From JBDTDV01 sp039922875 (GTDB taxonomy: Bacteria > Actinomycetota > Actinomycetes > Actinomycetales > Microbacteriaceae): a stretch of DNA of 22,596 bases. The stretch spans positions 1-22,596 of the forward strand of contig JBDTDV010000080.1 of the NCBI GenBank assembly GCA_039922875.1, read 5' to 3'. Shown one piece after another: positions 1-7,529 of the stretch (the first letter of the stretch is position 1; the number at the start of each line of letters is the position of its first letter). The notes beneath the pieces were generated by a model, which did not search any database, had not been told where the DNA came from, and worked only from the letters and a program-made list of their open reading frames with translations. A program made the translations under genes and the position numbers.

Positions 1-36
1 CGCACCACAACTGCCGGTTCGGTGGGCGAATTGAGG

Positions 37-684
37 CTAGTTCAGGATGAACTGCTTGGTGGTCTTGGAGGCGACGCCGTCGACAGAGATCTTCAGATGG
101 TAGGAGGCACCAGCGGTGGGCACCGGCGGTCGGTCGGAGTTGCAGGTGGCCGGGTCGGATCGCGTGCGGTCCCAGGCGATCGGAGTCGAGGTTACCGTCT
201 TGCCCGGCAGCAGCGCGACGACGGTATCGACCGGATCGGTCTGGCAATCGCTGGACTTCCAGTAGGTCTCGGTTCCGCTGGTGATCGTGTACAGCTGTTT
301 CGCCGTGCCGGCGTCGATGGTGCACGACTTCGCCCCGGTGTTCGTCAGGGAAAGCGAGAGCTGCGGGTTCTCCCCCGCACCGTAGGTGTCCTTGTCGGTG
401 AGCGCCACCACCGCCACGTCCTTGGCTTTGCACGGTGCGCCGTCTGCGGTTGCGGCATCCGTCGGGATGGTGGTGCTCGGCGCGGTGGGCGCGGCCGGCT
501 TTGCGGTGCTGGATGGGGTCGGCGTCTGCGCGCTGGTCAGGGGCGTCGCCTCACCGGAACCGGGTCGCACGATGATCAGCACGATCACGGCAATCACGGC
601 GAGGATCCCGAGCACCACGATCAAGCGGCGCCGCCAGTAAACCCTGCTCGGCTGCGGGCCGACCGGATGCTTGAGCGTCGACAT
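37..684 (-). CDS. membrane-anchored secreted-domain protein of unknown function
   Basis: This is a 215-aa protein that I do not recognise as a named family. A basic N-terminus (WRRR at about residues 17-20) is followed by one hydrophobic helix (about 21-39). A Pro/Thr/Ser/Ala-rich linker (about 45-80) leads to an extracytoplasmic domain of about 130 residues. That domain has four cysteines (in PCKAK, KSCTID, SDCQTD and ATCNSD), so two disulfides are possible. Its predicted strand-rich pattern resembles small actinobacterial beta-sandwich domains, but that is inference. The ATG is preceded by TAGCCT with a 6-nt gap, suggesting its own leaderless promoter; GAGGGC just before the ATG could also act as a weak ribosome site. 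It lies 95 bp downstream of the acetyltransferase gene on the same strand. Confidence 0.8.
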   Translation of the reverse strand: MSTLKHPVGPQPSRVYWRRRLIVVLGILAVIAVIVLIIVRPGSGEATPLTSAQTPTPSSTAKPAAPTAPSTTIPTDAATADGAPCKAKDVAVVALTDKDTYGAGENPQLSLSLTNTGAKSCTIDAGTAKQLYTITSGTETYWKSSDCQTDPVDTVVALLPGKTVTSTPIAWDRTRSDPATCNSDRPPVPTAGASYHLKISVDGVASKTTKQFILN

Positions 685-690
685 GCCCTC

Positions 691-696
691 AGGCTA
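691..696 (-). promoter_or_regulatory. candidate -10 element (TAGCCT), leaderless spacing
   Basis: On the minus strand TAGCCT is followed by GAGGGC and then the ATG of the membrane-anchored protein, so the hexamer ends 6 nt before the start codon. Transcription would start at or next to the ATG. No good -35 is visible. The same geometry recurs at four other genes here. Confidence 0.45.
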
Positions 697-743
697 GCTA
701 CCCGGGTGCGTGGAACCGCGCATTTTCGCGGAGGTTCGTCACT

Positions 744-782
744 CTCGCCTCTCGCCTCTCGGCGCTCAGCGCTCAGCGCTCA
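744..782. repeat. heptanucleotide tandem repeats covering the acetyltransferase stop codon
   Basis: Two adjoining 7-bp arrays are visible on the plus strand: CTCGCCT at 744-750 and 751-757 plus a diverged third copy, then GCGCTCA three times at 762-768, 769-775 and 776-782. The last GCGCTCA supplies the TGA stop of the acetyltransferase gene, read on the minus strand. Each copy could serve as a stop in its own frame. Confidence 0.8.
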
Positions 783-1322
783 GCGCAGCCGCTTGAGCAT
801 CCTGGTGTTGCCAAGGGTGTTCGGCTTCACCCTCGCCAGATCCAGGAACTCGGCGACGCCTTCGTCCGGCGAGCGCAGCAGCTCGGCGTAGGTCTCAGGG
901 TCGACCGTCTCGTCGCCCATGTCTTCGAAACCCTGCTGGGAGAAGAACGGCACCTCGAAGGTCAGACAGAACAGCCGGCTGAGGTCGAGCTCAAGGGCAT
1001 CCTGTTCCAGTTTTGTCAGCAGCGCACGACCGATGCCCTTGCGCAGCCACTCCGGTGCAACGGCGAGGGTGCGTACCTCGCCGAGGTCGCTCCACATCAC
1101 GTGCAACGCACCGCAACCGATCACCGTGCCTGCCGGATCTTCGACAACCCGGAATTCTTGCACCGCCTCGTAAAGGACGACGAGGTCCTTGCCCAACAGC
1201 ACATTGCGCTCGACCCAAGGCTCCACCAGTCTCTTGATCGGAACAACGTCGCTGGTTCGGGCGCGCCGGACCTCGTAGGTCCCGCTTTGCACGCCCGAAC
1301 CTATCGTCCGTTCACTCGTCAC
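780..1322 (-). CDS. GNAT-family amino-acid N-acetyltransferase (ArgA-like)
   Basis: A 180-aa single-domain GNAT protein, close in length and architecture to the short actinobacterial ArgA type (the Rv2747 class), which acetylates glutamate or glutamine for arginine synthesis. The acetyl-CoA motif is visible as VRTLAVAPEWLRKGIGRAL (about residues 83-101), with RKGIGRA forming the pyrophosphate loop. VIGCGALHV before it and RLFCLTFEVPFFSQQGF after it are characteristic of amino-acid acetyltransferases. The start is a GTG preceded by GGAG with a 4-nt gap. The gene lies 77 bp downstream of clpC on the same strand and may be co-transcribed. No other arginine genes are nearby, so substrate assignment rests on family resemblance only. 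Confidence 0.85.
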   Translation of the reverse strand: MTSERTIGSGVQSGTYEVRRARTSDVVPIKRLVEPWVERNVLLGKDLVVLYEAVQEFRVVEDPAGTVIGCGALHVMWSDLGEVRTLAVAPEWLRKGIGRALLTKLEQDALELDLSRLFCLTFEVPFFSQQGFEDMGDETVDPETYAELLRSPDEGVAEFLDLARVKPNTLGNTRMLKRLR

Positions 1323-1399
1323 AATTCTCCGTCCGATCCGAAAACACTCCGTTCAAGTGTACGGACCAATACAGATTCCGCGCCGCACGACGAGCGGGA

Positions 1400-3925
1400 C
1401 TACTCACCCCGAGCTGCCAGATCGGGCAACGACCCGACCGCACCCACGGTGGGTCCGGCACCGATCGCCGCGACCTCCGGCACGTCCCGCCGACTGGTCG
1501 TGAACACGAACTCTCCGGCCACGAAGTCCACATAGACGTGGTCCCCCGCGTTCAGGTCACCGTGCAGGATCCTCTCTGAGAGCGCGTCCTCCACCTGGCC
1601 CTGCACGGCACGCCGCAGCGGGCGCGCACCGAGGGATGGGTCGAAGCCGACCTTGATCAACTGCTCCTTGGCTGCCAGCGTCAGTTCGATAGTCATGTCG
1701 CGGTCCAGCATCCGCTCGGCCAGCCGTTTGATGAACAGGTCCACGATCTGCAGCAGCTCGACCTCGTTCAATTGCGGGAACACGATGGTCTCGTCGACGC
1801 GGTTCAGGAACTCCGGCTTGAAGTTCTTCTTGAGCTCCTCGACGACCTTACCGCGCATCCGGTCGTAGCCGGTCGCGGTGTCACCCTCGATCTGGAACCC
1901 GACGGGTCCGCCGGTGATGTCCTTGGTTCCGAGGTTCGTGGTCATGATGATCACGGTGTTCTTGAAGTCGACCACGCGGCCCTGACCATCGGTCAACCGG
2001 CCCTCCTCCAGAATCTGGAGCAGGGAGTTGAAGATGTCGGGGTGCGCTTTTTCGATCTCGTCGAACAGCACCACGCTGAACGGCTTGCGGCGGACCTTTT
2101 CGGTCAACTGCCCGCCCTCTTCGAAGCCGACGAACCCGGGAGGGGCGCCGAACAGCCGTGAGACGGTGTGCTTCTCGCCGTACTCACTCATGTCCAGTGA
2201 GATGATCGCCGACTCGTCGTCGAACAGGAACTCGGCCAGCGCCTTGGCCAGTTCGGTCTTGCCGACACCGGTCGGGCCGGCGAAGATGAACGAACCGCTT
2301 GGGCGTTTGGGGTCCTTCAGACCGGCGCGGGTACGACGAATCGTTCGGGACAGCGCCGAAATGGCCTGGTCCTGCCCGATCACCCGCTCGTGCAGCGCCT
2401 TCTCCATGAAGACCAGTCGCGAGGACTCCTCCTCGGTCAGCTTGAACACCGGGATGCCGGTCGCCTGGGCCAAAACCTCGGCGATCAGGCCCTCGTCGAC
2501 GACCGCAGTGGTCTGCACATCTCCGGCTTTCCACTTCTTCTCCAGCCGCAACCGCTCGCCGAGAAGAGTCTTCTCCTCGTCACGCAGCGACGCGGCCTTC
2601 TCGAAGTCTTGCTCTTCGATTGCGGCTTCCTTCAGCGCGCGCACCCCGGCGATCCGATCGTCGAACTCGCGCAACTCCGGCGGAGCGGAGAGGATCGACA
2701 GGCGCAGGCGAGCGCCGGCCTCATCAATCAAGTCGATGGCCTTGTCGGGCAGGAACCGGTCGGCCACGTAGCGGTCGGCGAGGTTCGCCGCCGCGACCAG
2801 CGCGCCGTCGGTGATGGACACCTTGTGGTGCGCCTCATAGCGGTCGCGCAGCCCCTTGAGGATGTTGATGGTGTGCGGCAACGACGGCTCGGCGACCTGG
2901 ATCGGCTGGAACCGACGCTCTAGTGCGGCATCCTTCTCGAAGTGCTTGCGGTACTCGTCCAGCGTGGTCGCGCCGATGGTCTGCAGCTCGCCACGGGCCA
3001 GCAACGGCTTCAGAATGCTGGCGGCGTCGATCGCGCCCTCCGCGGCACCGGCACCGACCAGGGTGTGGATCTCGTCGATGAACGTGATGATGTCACCGCG
3101 GGTGCGGATCTCCTTGGTCACCTTCTTCAGGCGCTCCTCGAAGTCACCGCGGTACCGGGACCCGGCGATCAGGGAGCCGAGGTCGAGCGTGTACAGCTGC
3201 TTGTCCTTCAGCGTCTCCGGCACGTCGCCGCGCACGATCGCCTGGGCGAGGCCCTCGACGACGGCGGTCTTGCCGACGCCCGGCTCCCCGATCAGGACCG
3301 GGTTGTTCTTGGACCGCCGGGAGAGGATTTGCATCACCCGCTCGATCTCTTTCTCCCGGCCGATCACCGGGTCGAGCTTGTTGTCCCGCGCGGCCTGGGT
3401 GAGGTTGCGGCCGAACTGGTCCAGAATCTGGCTACCGGCCTGGGCGGCCTGCTGGTCGTTTCCGCCGACCGCGACCTGCTCCTTGCCCTGGAAGCCGGAG
3501 AGCAACTGGATGACCTGCTGGCGCACCCGGTTGAGGTCGGCGCCCAGCTTGACCAGCACCTGCGCGGCAACGCCCTCGCCTTCGCGGATCAGCCCGAGCA
3601 GAATGTGCTCGGTGCCGATGTAGTTGTGGCCGAGTTGCAGCGCCTCGCGCAGGCTCAACTCCAGCACCTTCTTGGCCCTGGGGGTAAATGGGATGTGCCC
3701 GGTCGGCTGCTGTTGGCCCTGACCGATGATGTCCTGCACCTGCTCGCGCACGGCATCCAGGGAGATGCCAAGCGACTCAAGCGCCTTTGCTGCGACACCC
3801 TCACCCTCGTGGATCAGCCCGAGCAGAATGTGCTCCGTGCCGATGTAGTTGTGGTTGAGCATCTTGGCCTCTTCTTGGGCCAGCACGACGACGCGTCGGG
3901 CGCGGTCGGTGAATCTCTCGAACAT
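1400..3925 (-). CDS. clpC: ATP-dependent Clp protease ATPase subunit ClpC
   Basis: An 841-aa class I Hsp100 unfoldase that feeds proteins to ClpP in the cytosol. Two Clp N-terminal repeats are seen (about residues 1-75 and 76-145; both contain NYIGTEHILLGLI). Walker A1 is GEPGVGKT (213-220), with Walker B FIDEIH. The ClpC-type middle domain carries a UvrB/C-like stretch (EEQDFEKAASLRDEE, about 437-451). Walker A2 is GPTGVGKT (550-557), with Walker B LFDEIEKAH. VGF (about 675-677) lies where the ClpP-docking tripeptide is found. Length is normal for ClpC. The ATG has AAGGAG 6 nt upstream. The C-terminal tail after VFTTSRRD is the variable part. It is divergent from the pirin gene, with a 179-bp shared upstream region. 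Confidence 0.98.
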   Translation of the reverse strand: MFERFTDRARRVVVLAQEEAKMLNHNYIGTEHILLGLIHEGEGVAAKALESLGISLDAVREQVQDIIGQGQQQPTGHIPFTPRAKKVLELSLREALQLGHNYIGTEHILLGLIREGEGVAAQVLVKLGADLNRVRQQVIQLLSGFQGKEQVAVGGNDQQAAQAGSQILDQFGRNLTQAARDNKLDPVIGREKEIERVMQILSRRSKNNPVLIGEPGVGKTAVVEGLAQAIVRGDVPETLKDKQLYTLDLGSLIAGSRYRGDFEERLKKVTKEIRTRGDIITFIDEIHTLVGAGAAEGAIDAASILKPLLARGELQTIGATTLDEYRKHFEKDAALERRFQPIQVAEPSLPHTINILKGLRDRYEAHHKVSITDGALVAAANLADRYVADRFLPDKAIDLIDEAGARLRLSILSAPPELREFDDRIAGVRALKEAAIEEQDFEKAASLRDEEKTLLGERLRLEKKWKAGDVQTTAVVDEGLIAEVLAQATGIPVFKLTEEESSRLVFMEKALHERVIGQDQAISALSRTIRRTRAGLKDPKRPSGSFIFAGPTGVGKTELAKALAEFLFDDESAIISLDMSEYGEKHTVSRLFGAPPGFVGFEEGGQLTEKVRRKPFSVVLFDEIEKAHPDIFNSLLQILEEGRLTDGQGRVVDFKNTVIIMTTNLGTKDITGGPVGFQIEGDTATGYDRMRGKVVEELKKNFKPEFLNRVDETIVFPQLNEVELLQIVDLFIKRLAERMLDRDMTIELTLAAKEQLIKVGFDPSLGARPLRRAVQGQVEDALSERILHGDLNAGDHVYVDFVAGEFVFTTSRRDVPEVAAIGAGPTVGAVGSLPDLAARGE

Positions 3926-3962
3926 CTCTCACTCCTTACGGTGCCGTTGCGGGATTCGGCTC

Positions 3963-3978
3963 CGCTACAAAGAGCGTA
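3963..3978 (-). promoter_or_regulatory. candidate clpC promoter -10 with overlapping inverted repeat
   Basis: On the minus strand TACGCT (3978-3973) matches TANNNT and would give a leader of roughly 40 nt before clpC. It overlaps an inverted repeat, CGCT-N6-AGCG (3963-3976). No convincing -35 is seen. The repeat resembles half-sites of ClgR, the known clpC activator in actinobacteria, but its spacing is longer than the usual CGC-N5-GCG. Confidence 0.25.
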
Positions 3979-4092
3979 ACCAGCGGATGCTTGGAATACT
4001 GCCCCTGTTCGCCATGGGCGTGACGTTCTTCTCCCGTGTTCGCGCGGTCCGTGCCCGCTCCGTTGGGCCTTTCCCGGCTGAGTCGCATTGGA

Positions 4093-4098
4093 TAGGAT
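4093..4098 (+). promoter_or_regulatory. candidate -10 element (TAGGAT) of the pirin gene
   Basis: TAGGAT is followed by six bases (GCCGCC) and the ATG. This is the spacing expected for a leaderless mRNA. The upstream TTTCCC, 17 nt away, is a poor -35. AGGA within the same hexamer could instead act as a Shine-Dalgarno, so the two readings compete. Confidence 0.45.
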
Positions 4099-4104
4099 GC
4101 CGCC

Positions 4105-5133
4105 ATGAGCAACCTGGAGCGCAATCCGGTCGAAGTCGTCTGCGGCGACGGCGTCGGGTCTGTTGCGCTCGAACGGTCCCGTTCCGCCGCTACCTCTGGA
4201 CCGGAATGGGCGCTGCCACCCATCGAGGTTCTGACCGCGCGGAACGTTCCGCTGGGTGGGCCGCGCGCGATGACGGTGCGGCGCACCCTCCCGCAGCGCG
4301 GACGGACCACGATCGGGGCGTGGTGTTTTCTGGACCACTACGGGCCGGACGACGTTGCGACCACCGGAGGCATGCGGGTTCCACCGCACCCGCACACCGG
4401 GCTCCAGACGGTGAGCTGGTTGTTCGCGGGCGAGATCGAGCACCGGGACAGCGTGGGAAACCATGCCATGGTCCGCCCGGGCGAGCTCAATCTGATGACA
4501 GCCGGGCACGGCATCAGCCATTCCGAGGTTTCCACCGCTTCGACGAGCCTGCTGCACGGCGTACAACTCTGGGTCGCCCTGCCCGCGGAAGCGCGCGAGA
4601 TGATGCCGTTCTTCGAGCACTACGAGTCGCCGGTACTGCACCAGGATGGCGCCGAGATCCGCGTATTCATCGGCTCCCTGGCGGGGCAGCAGCCGAGCGT
4701 CGCGGTGTTCAGCCCGCTGGTTGCCGCCCAGATCGACCTCGCGCCGCACGCCACGCTTTCGCTGTCGATCGACCCGTCCTTCGAGCACGGCGTGCTCGTG
4801 GACGCCGGTCCGATCCGGGTTGCGGACGCCGACGTTGCCGCATCCGAACTCGCCTACCTCGCACCGGGACGCGGCACCCTCATCCTGAGCACCGAAGACA
4901 CGTCCGCGCGAGTGCTTCTGATCGGTGGGCAGCCGTTCGGCGAACAGATCGTGATGTGGTGGAACTTCATCGGCCGTAGCCACGAGGAGATCGTCGCCGC
5001 TCGCGCCGCCTGGCAGAGCACCGCGATCCAGAGCACGGATGCCACCGGCCGGTTCGGCGCGGTCACCGGTTACGATGGCCGCCCACTTCCCGCCCCGGTG
5101 ATGCCGAACGCACGGCTGCGTCCCCGGGAATGA
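4105..5133 (+). CDS. pirin family protein (bicupin metalloprotein)
   Basis: A 342-aa bicupin. The pirin metal site is seen as PPHPHTGLQT (His95, His97) and GHGISHSE (His139, Glu141), matching the three His and one Glu that bind iron in characterised pirins. GEIEHRDSVGN between them is also typical. The C-terminal cupin (about 170-320) ends with LLIGGQPFGEQIVMWWNF, a standard pirin motif. Bacterial pirins have been linked to quercetin dioxygenase activity, redox sensing and modulation of metabolic enzymes; which applies here cannot be read from sequence. It is somewhat longer than the roughly 290-aa average because of about 40 extra N-terminal residues. It is the only plus-strand gene in the left half and converges on the lipoprotein gene with 11 bp between. 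Confidence 0.93.
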   Translation: MSNLERNPVEVVCGDGVGSVALERSRSAATSGPEWALPPIEVLTARNVPLGGPRAMTVRRTLPQRGRTTIGAWCFLDHYGPDDVATTGGMRVPPHPHTGLQTVSWLFAGEIEHRDSVGNHAMVRPGELNLMTAGHGISHSEVSTASTSLLHGVQLWVALPAEAREMMPFFEHYESPVLHQDGAEIRVFIGSLAGQQPSVAVFSPLVAAQIDLAPHATLSLSIDPSFEHGVLVDAGPIRVADADVAASELAYLAPGRGTLILSTEDTSARVLLIGGQPFGEQIVMWWNFIGRSHEEIVAARAAWQSTAIQSTDATGRFGAVTGYDGRPLPAPVMPNARLRPRE

Positions 5134-5135
5134 AC

Positions 5136-5157
5136 GCCCGCCGGCTACCGGCCGGGC
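5136..5157. terminator. GC-rich hairpin between convergent genes (possible bidirectional terminator)
   Basis: Arms GCCCGCCGG and CCGGCCGGGC flank a CTA loop, pairing over 9 bp with one bulged base. The hairpin contains the stop codon of the lipoprotein gene and follows the pirin stop by 2 bp. There is no U-tract on either strand, so factor-independent termination is uncertain. Confidence 0.4.
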
Positions 5158-5612
5158 AGGGTGAGGGTCGTTGAGGCGCCGGCGGGCTGGGAAGGGGGAA
5201 CGACGATCTGCACGTCCCTGGTGATCCGCAACGCGCTCGGTGTCGCGAACACAGTGGTATGCGGCACATAATCCATCGTGCACGGCCGGTCCGGCAGCGG
5301 TTCAAGGGCCAGCTTCAGCTTGTTACTGCCGATAACGCGGAAGCTCGATGACTTCGGCGGGCAGGTCGAACTGCCATAAAGCGTGACGGCGAACTGTTTG
5401 CCGTCTTTCAACCAGACCGCGAACGCGGCGCCGCCGGCACTGCTCGGCGGGGCAGCCACGCCGTGCGGCTCACCGCGGTAGTCGGTCACCGGCGACGGGT
5501 CGCTCGCGGAACATCCGGCCAGCGCGACGACGGCGGTCAGCGCGAGCGCGAGGCATGCCGCGAGCGTGTACCGGGACCGGCCTAGAATGCGGTGTCGTGC
5601 CCAAAGCTCCAT
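5145..5612 (-). CDS. small putative lipoprotein of unknown function
   Basis: A 155-aa protein with a lipoprotein signal: basic n-region (RHRILGRSR), a hydrophobic core and lipobox LAGC, giving a lipidated Cys34 at the outer face of the membrane. The mature part (about 120 residues) is rich in beta-type sequence and has two cysteines (SSTCPP and RPCTMD) that could form a disulfide. No enzymatic motif is recognised. The n-region is long for a lipoprotein, so a later start is possible, but TACATT sits exactly 6 nt before this ATG, supporting it as a leaderless start. The gene follows the cardiolipin synthase gene by 37 bp on the same strand, so a role at the membrane is plausible but unproven. 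Confidence 0.8.
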   Translation of the reverse strand: MELWARHRILGRSRYTLAACLALALTAVVALAGCSASDPSPVTDYRGEPHGVAAPPSSAGGAAFAVWLKDGKQFAVTLYGSSTCPPKSSSFRVIGSNKLKLALEPLPDRPCTMDYVPHTTVFATPSALRITRDVQIVVPPSQPAGASTTLTLPGR

Positions 5613-5618
5613 CGTCCG

Positions 5619-5624
5619 AATGTA
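5619..5624 (-). promoter_or_regulatory. candidate -10 element (TACATT) of the lipoprotein gene
   Basis: Minus-strand TACATT is followed by CGGACG and the ATG. The 6-nt gap puts the predicted transcription start at the start codon, and no Shine-Dalgarno sequence is present. Confidence 0.45.
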
Positions 5625-5649
5625 CCCGAGCCGGGTCCGCGATGCAGAT

Positions 5650-7107
5650 CTACTGCAGCGCAGAGGTCAGTCTGGCGAGATTATCCAAGATGGTGGAGCG
5701 CAGTGGTTGCTTTGACCACGCCTCCGTCGTGAGCAAGCGGCTGTGCCGCCGATAGCCATCTTCCGCCTTACGCATCTGGGCGACGAACGCGCGCCCGCGC
5801 ACCATCAGCGAGACTTCCATGTTGAGGCTGAACGAGCGCATGTCCATGTTGCTCGAGCCGATCACCGCAACGTCCTCATCGATGGTGAAGTGCTTGGCGT
5901 GCAGAATATAGGGCTTCTTGTACATCCAGATCTTGACTCCCGCCTTCAGCAGAGCCTCATAGTACGAGCGCTGCGCGTGGTAGACCAGCGCCTGATCGCC
6001 GATCTCCGAGACGAACAGCTCGACGATCAGCCCGCGTTGGGTCGCCGTGGTGATCGCATACAGCATCGCCTCGTCCGGGACGAAATACGGGCTGGTGATC
6101 ACGATGCGTTCCTGCGCATAGTAGAGCAGCGCCAAAAACAGCCGCAGATTGTTCTCCCCCGCGAATCCGGGGCCGCTTGGCACCACCTGGCAATCCAGGC
6201 TATTCGGGCCGGCTGCCCCCATCACCGGTTCTGCCTCGCGCATCAGTAGCTGGTCGGTTTCGCTGTACCAGTCGGTGATGAAGATCGCATTCAGGCCCAC
6301 CACGATCGGTCCGTCCAGCCGGACCATCATGTCTTTCCACTGCAGCCCGCGCCGGATGTTCCCGCGCTTGTTGTAGCTGCGATCGGTGATGTTCTGCGAC
6401 CCCATGAAGCCGACGATGCCGTCGACGATCAGCAGCTTGCGGTGGTTGCGCAGATCCGGCCGCTGGTATTTCCCGCGCAACGGCTGGACCGGCAGCATCA
6501 ACTGCCATTCCACGCCCATCCGGGTCAACGCCTTCTTGGTCCGGTGGAAGGTCGGCGTGCGCAGGCATGCCACGTGGTCCATCAACACCCGCACGGTGAC
6601 ACCGCGCCGCACGGCGGCGGCGAGCGCGGCAAAGAACGGCTTGGTCGTGTTGTCCAGGGCGAGGATGTAAAACTCAACGTGCACGAACTTGCGCGCCATC
6701 TCGATTTCGGCCGTCATGGCATCCAGAGACGCCTGATAATTGCCGATCAGCTGTGCCTCGTTCCCGCCGACCAACGGCATGGCGCCGAGGTTGCGGTTCA
6801 GCTGCGCCACCGACTCCAGCCACGGCGGCCACGGGTGCACGTGGCTGACCCGGTCCATCCCCACTGTGCTCTCGAGGATGAAGCGATTGATCTCGTCCTG
6901 TTTCTCCCGCCGGCGTTTGGGCAGCTTGTAACTACCGATCAGCAGAAAGAACAGCACTCCGAAGTACGGAATGAAGAAGATGGAAAGCAGCCAGGCCATC
7001 GCGGAACCGGGTTTGCGGTTGCGCGGCACCACGATGATGGCGATGATGCGGACGATGAAATCGACCACGAGCGCGGCGACAACCCAGACGTAGAGGGGGA
7101 TGTCCAT
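5650..7107 (-). CDS. cls: cardiolipin synthase (phospholipase D superfamily)
   Basis: A 485-aa membrane enzyme that condenses phosphatidyl groups to form cardiolipin. Two N-terminal membrane helices are seen (about residues 5-27 and 37-59), the second in SAMAWLLSIFFIPYFGVLFF. Two HKD catalytic motifs follow: NHRKLLIVDG (His222, Lys224, Asp229), then MGSQN; and LHAKHFTIDE (His403, Lys405, Asp410), then IGSSNMDMRS. Order and length match bacterial ClsA-type enzymes. I chose the ATG at 7107 (MDIPLYVW) because GGGGAGG lies upstream with a 9-nt gap. An in-frame GTG at 7155 would add 16 unlikely residues and lacks a ribosome site. It is followed by the lipoprotein gene. Confidence 0.95.
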   Translation of the reverse strand: MDIPLYVWVVAALVVDFIVRIIAIIVVPRNRKPGSAMAWLLSIFFIPYFGVLFFLLIGSYKLPKRRREKQDEINRFILESTVGMDRVSHVHPWPPWLESVAQLNRNLGAMPLVGGNEAQLIGNYQASLDAMTAEIEMARKFVHVEFYILALDNTTKPFFAALAAAVRRGVTVRVLMDHVACLRTPTFHRTKKALTRMGVEWQLMLPVQPLRGKYQRPDLRNHRKLLIVDGIVGFMGSQNITDRSYNKRGNIRRGLQWKDMMVRLDGPIVVGLNAIFITDWYSETDQLLMREAEPVMGAAGPNSLDCQVVPSGPGFAGENNLRLFLALLYYAQERIVITSPYFVPDEAMLYAITTATQRGLIVELFVSEIGDQALVYHAQRSYYEALLKAGVKIWMYKKPYILHAKHFTIDEDVAVIGSSNMDMRSFSLNMEVSLMVRGRAFVAQMRKAEDGYRRHSRLLTTEAWSKQPLRSTILDNLARLTSALQ

Positions 7108-7184
7108 TACCTGCGGCCTCCCCTTAGCCCCGGACGTGCCCCCGATGGGAATCACGTATGCTCAGAGCAAGAGTACTGGTACCG

Positions 7185-7367
7185 CTACCCGATCGGCGGC
7201 TTTGCCGACAGTCCGCGTTTGGCGCGTTCCTCCGCCTCGATCCGCGCATACACTTTCCGTTCGGTGCGGTCGGCGCGGACGATGGCACGCAGGATCATCC
7301 AGAACACCAGCCCGACGAAAATCGTCGGCGTGATTGCCCAGACGAGGCCACCCCAAAGTTCGTTCAT
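7185..7367 (-). CDS. small single-pass membrane protein, unknown function
   Basis: A 60-aa protein starting MNELWGGLVW, with one membrane helix (about residues 6-28) and a charged cytoplasmic tail (RADRTERKVYARIEAEERAKRG) likely to be helical. No family is recognised. The reading frame stays open 96 nt further upstream, but that part looks like non-coding repeat-bearing DNA and would place the helix in an odd position. TACCAT lies 9 nt before the ATG and could be the -10 of a leaderless or very short-leader mRNA. It lies 77 bp upstream of cls on the same strand. Small size makes this a moderate call, but the helix-plus-charged-tail pattern is convincing. Confidence 0.65.
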   Translation of the reverse strand: MNELWGGLVWAITPTIFVGLVFWMILRAIVRADRTERKVYARIEAEERAKRGLSAKPPIG

Positions 7368-7439
7368 TGTGCCGTCATGGTATCGCAGCGGGCTGGGTGC
7401 GACCTCAGCTTCAGCAGGCACGGGCGGCCCGAAACGGCC

Positions 7440-7485
7440 AATCCCGCCTGTTGAGTGCGCCACCGACGCATTCCAGCCTGTTGAG
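7440..7485. repeat. imperfect direct repeat with core GCCTGTTGAG
   Basis: Two 16-bp copies (7440-7455 and 7470-7485) agree at 13 of 16 positions and share GCCTGTTGAG. Each is followed, after a short and unequal gap, by CCGACGC. They lie in the non-coding gap between the 60-aa and 108-aa genes. They may be remnants of an extragenic repeat family, which cannot be tested from one window. Confidence 0.55.
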
Positions 7486-7487
7486 CC

Positions 7488-7529
7488 GACGCGTCAGTGC
7501 GTGAGCAAGACGCGTCAGTGCGTGAGCAA
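7488..7529. repeat. perfect 21-bp tandem duplication at the 3' end of the 108-aa gene
   Basis: The unit at 7488-7508 (starting GACGCGTCAGTG) is repeated without change at 7509-7529. The second copy contains the last codons (LLTH) and TGA stop of the 108-aa gene, read on the minus strand. The first copy is an untranslated duplicate just downstream. Confidence 0.9.

Noticed and set aside
1341..1360. Hairpin ACACT-N7-AGTGT followed by TTT between clpC and the acetyltransferase gene, as a clpC terminator
   Set aside because: The stem is only 5 bp with a weak closing region; too weak to call over chance.
7108..7155. GTG at 7155 as start of cardiolipin synthase
   Set aside because: No ribosome site precedes it, and the added residues are not membrane-like; the ATG at 7107 has GGGGAGG upstream and starts right before the first membrane helix.
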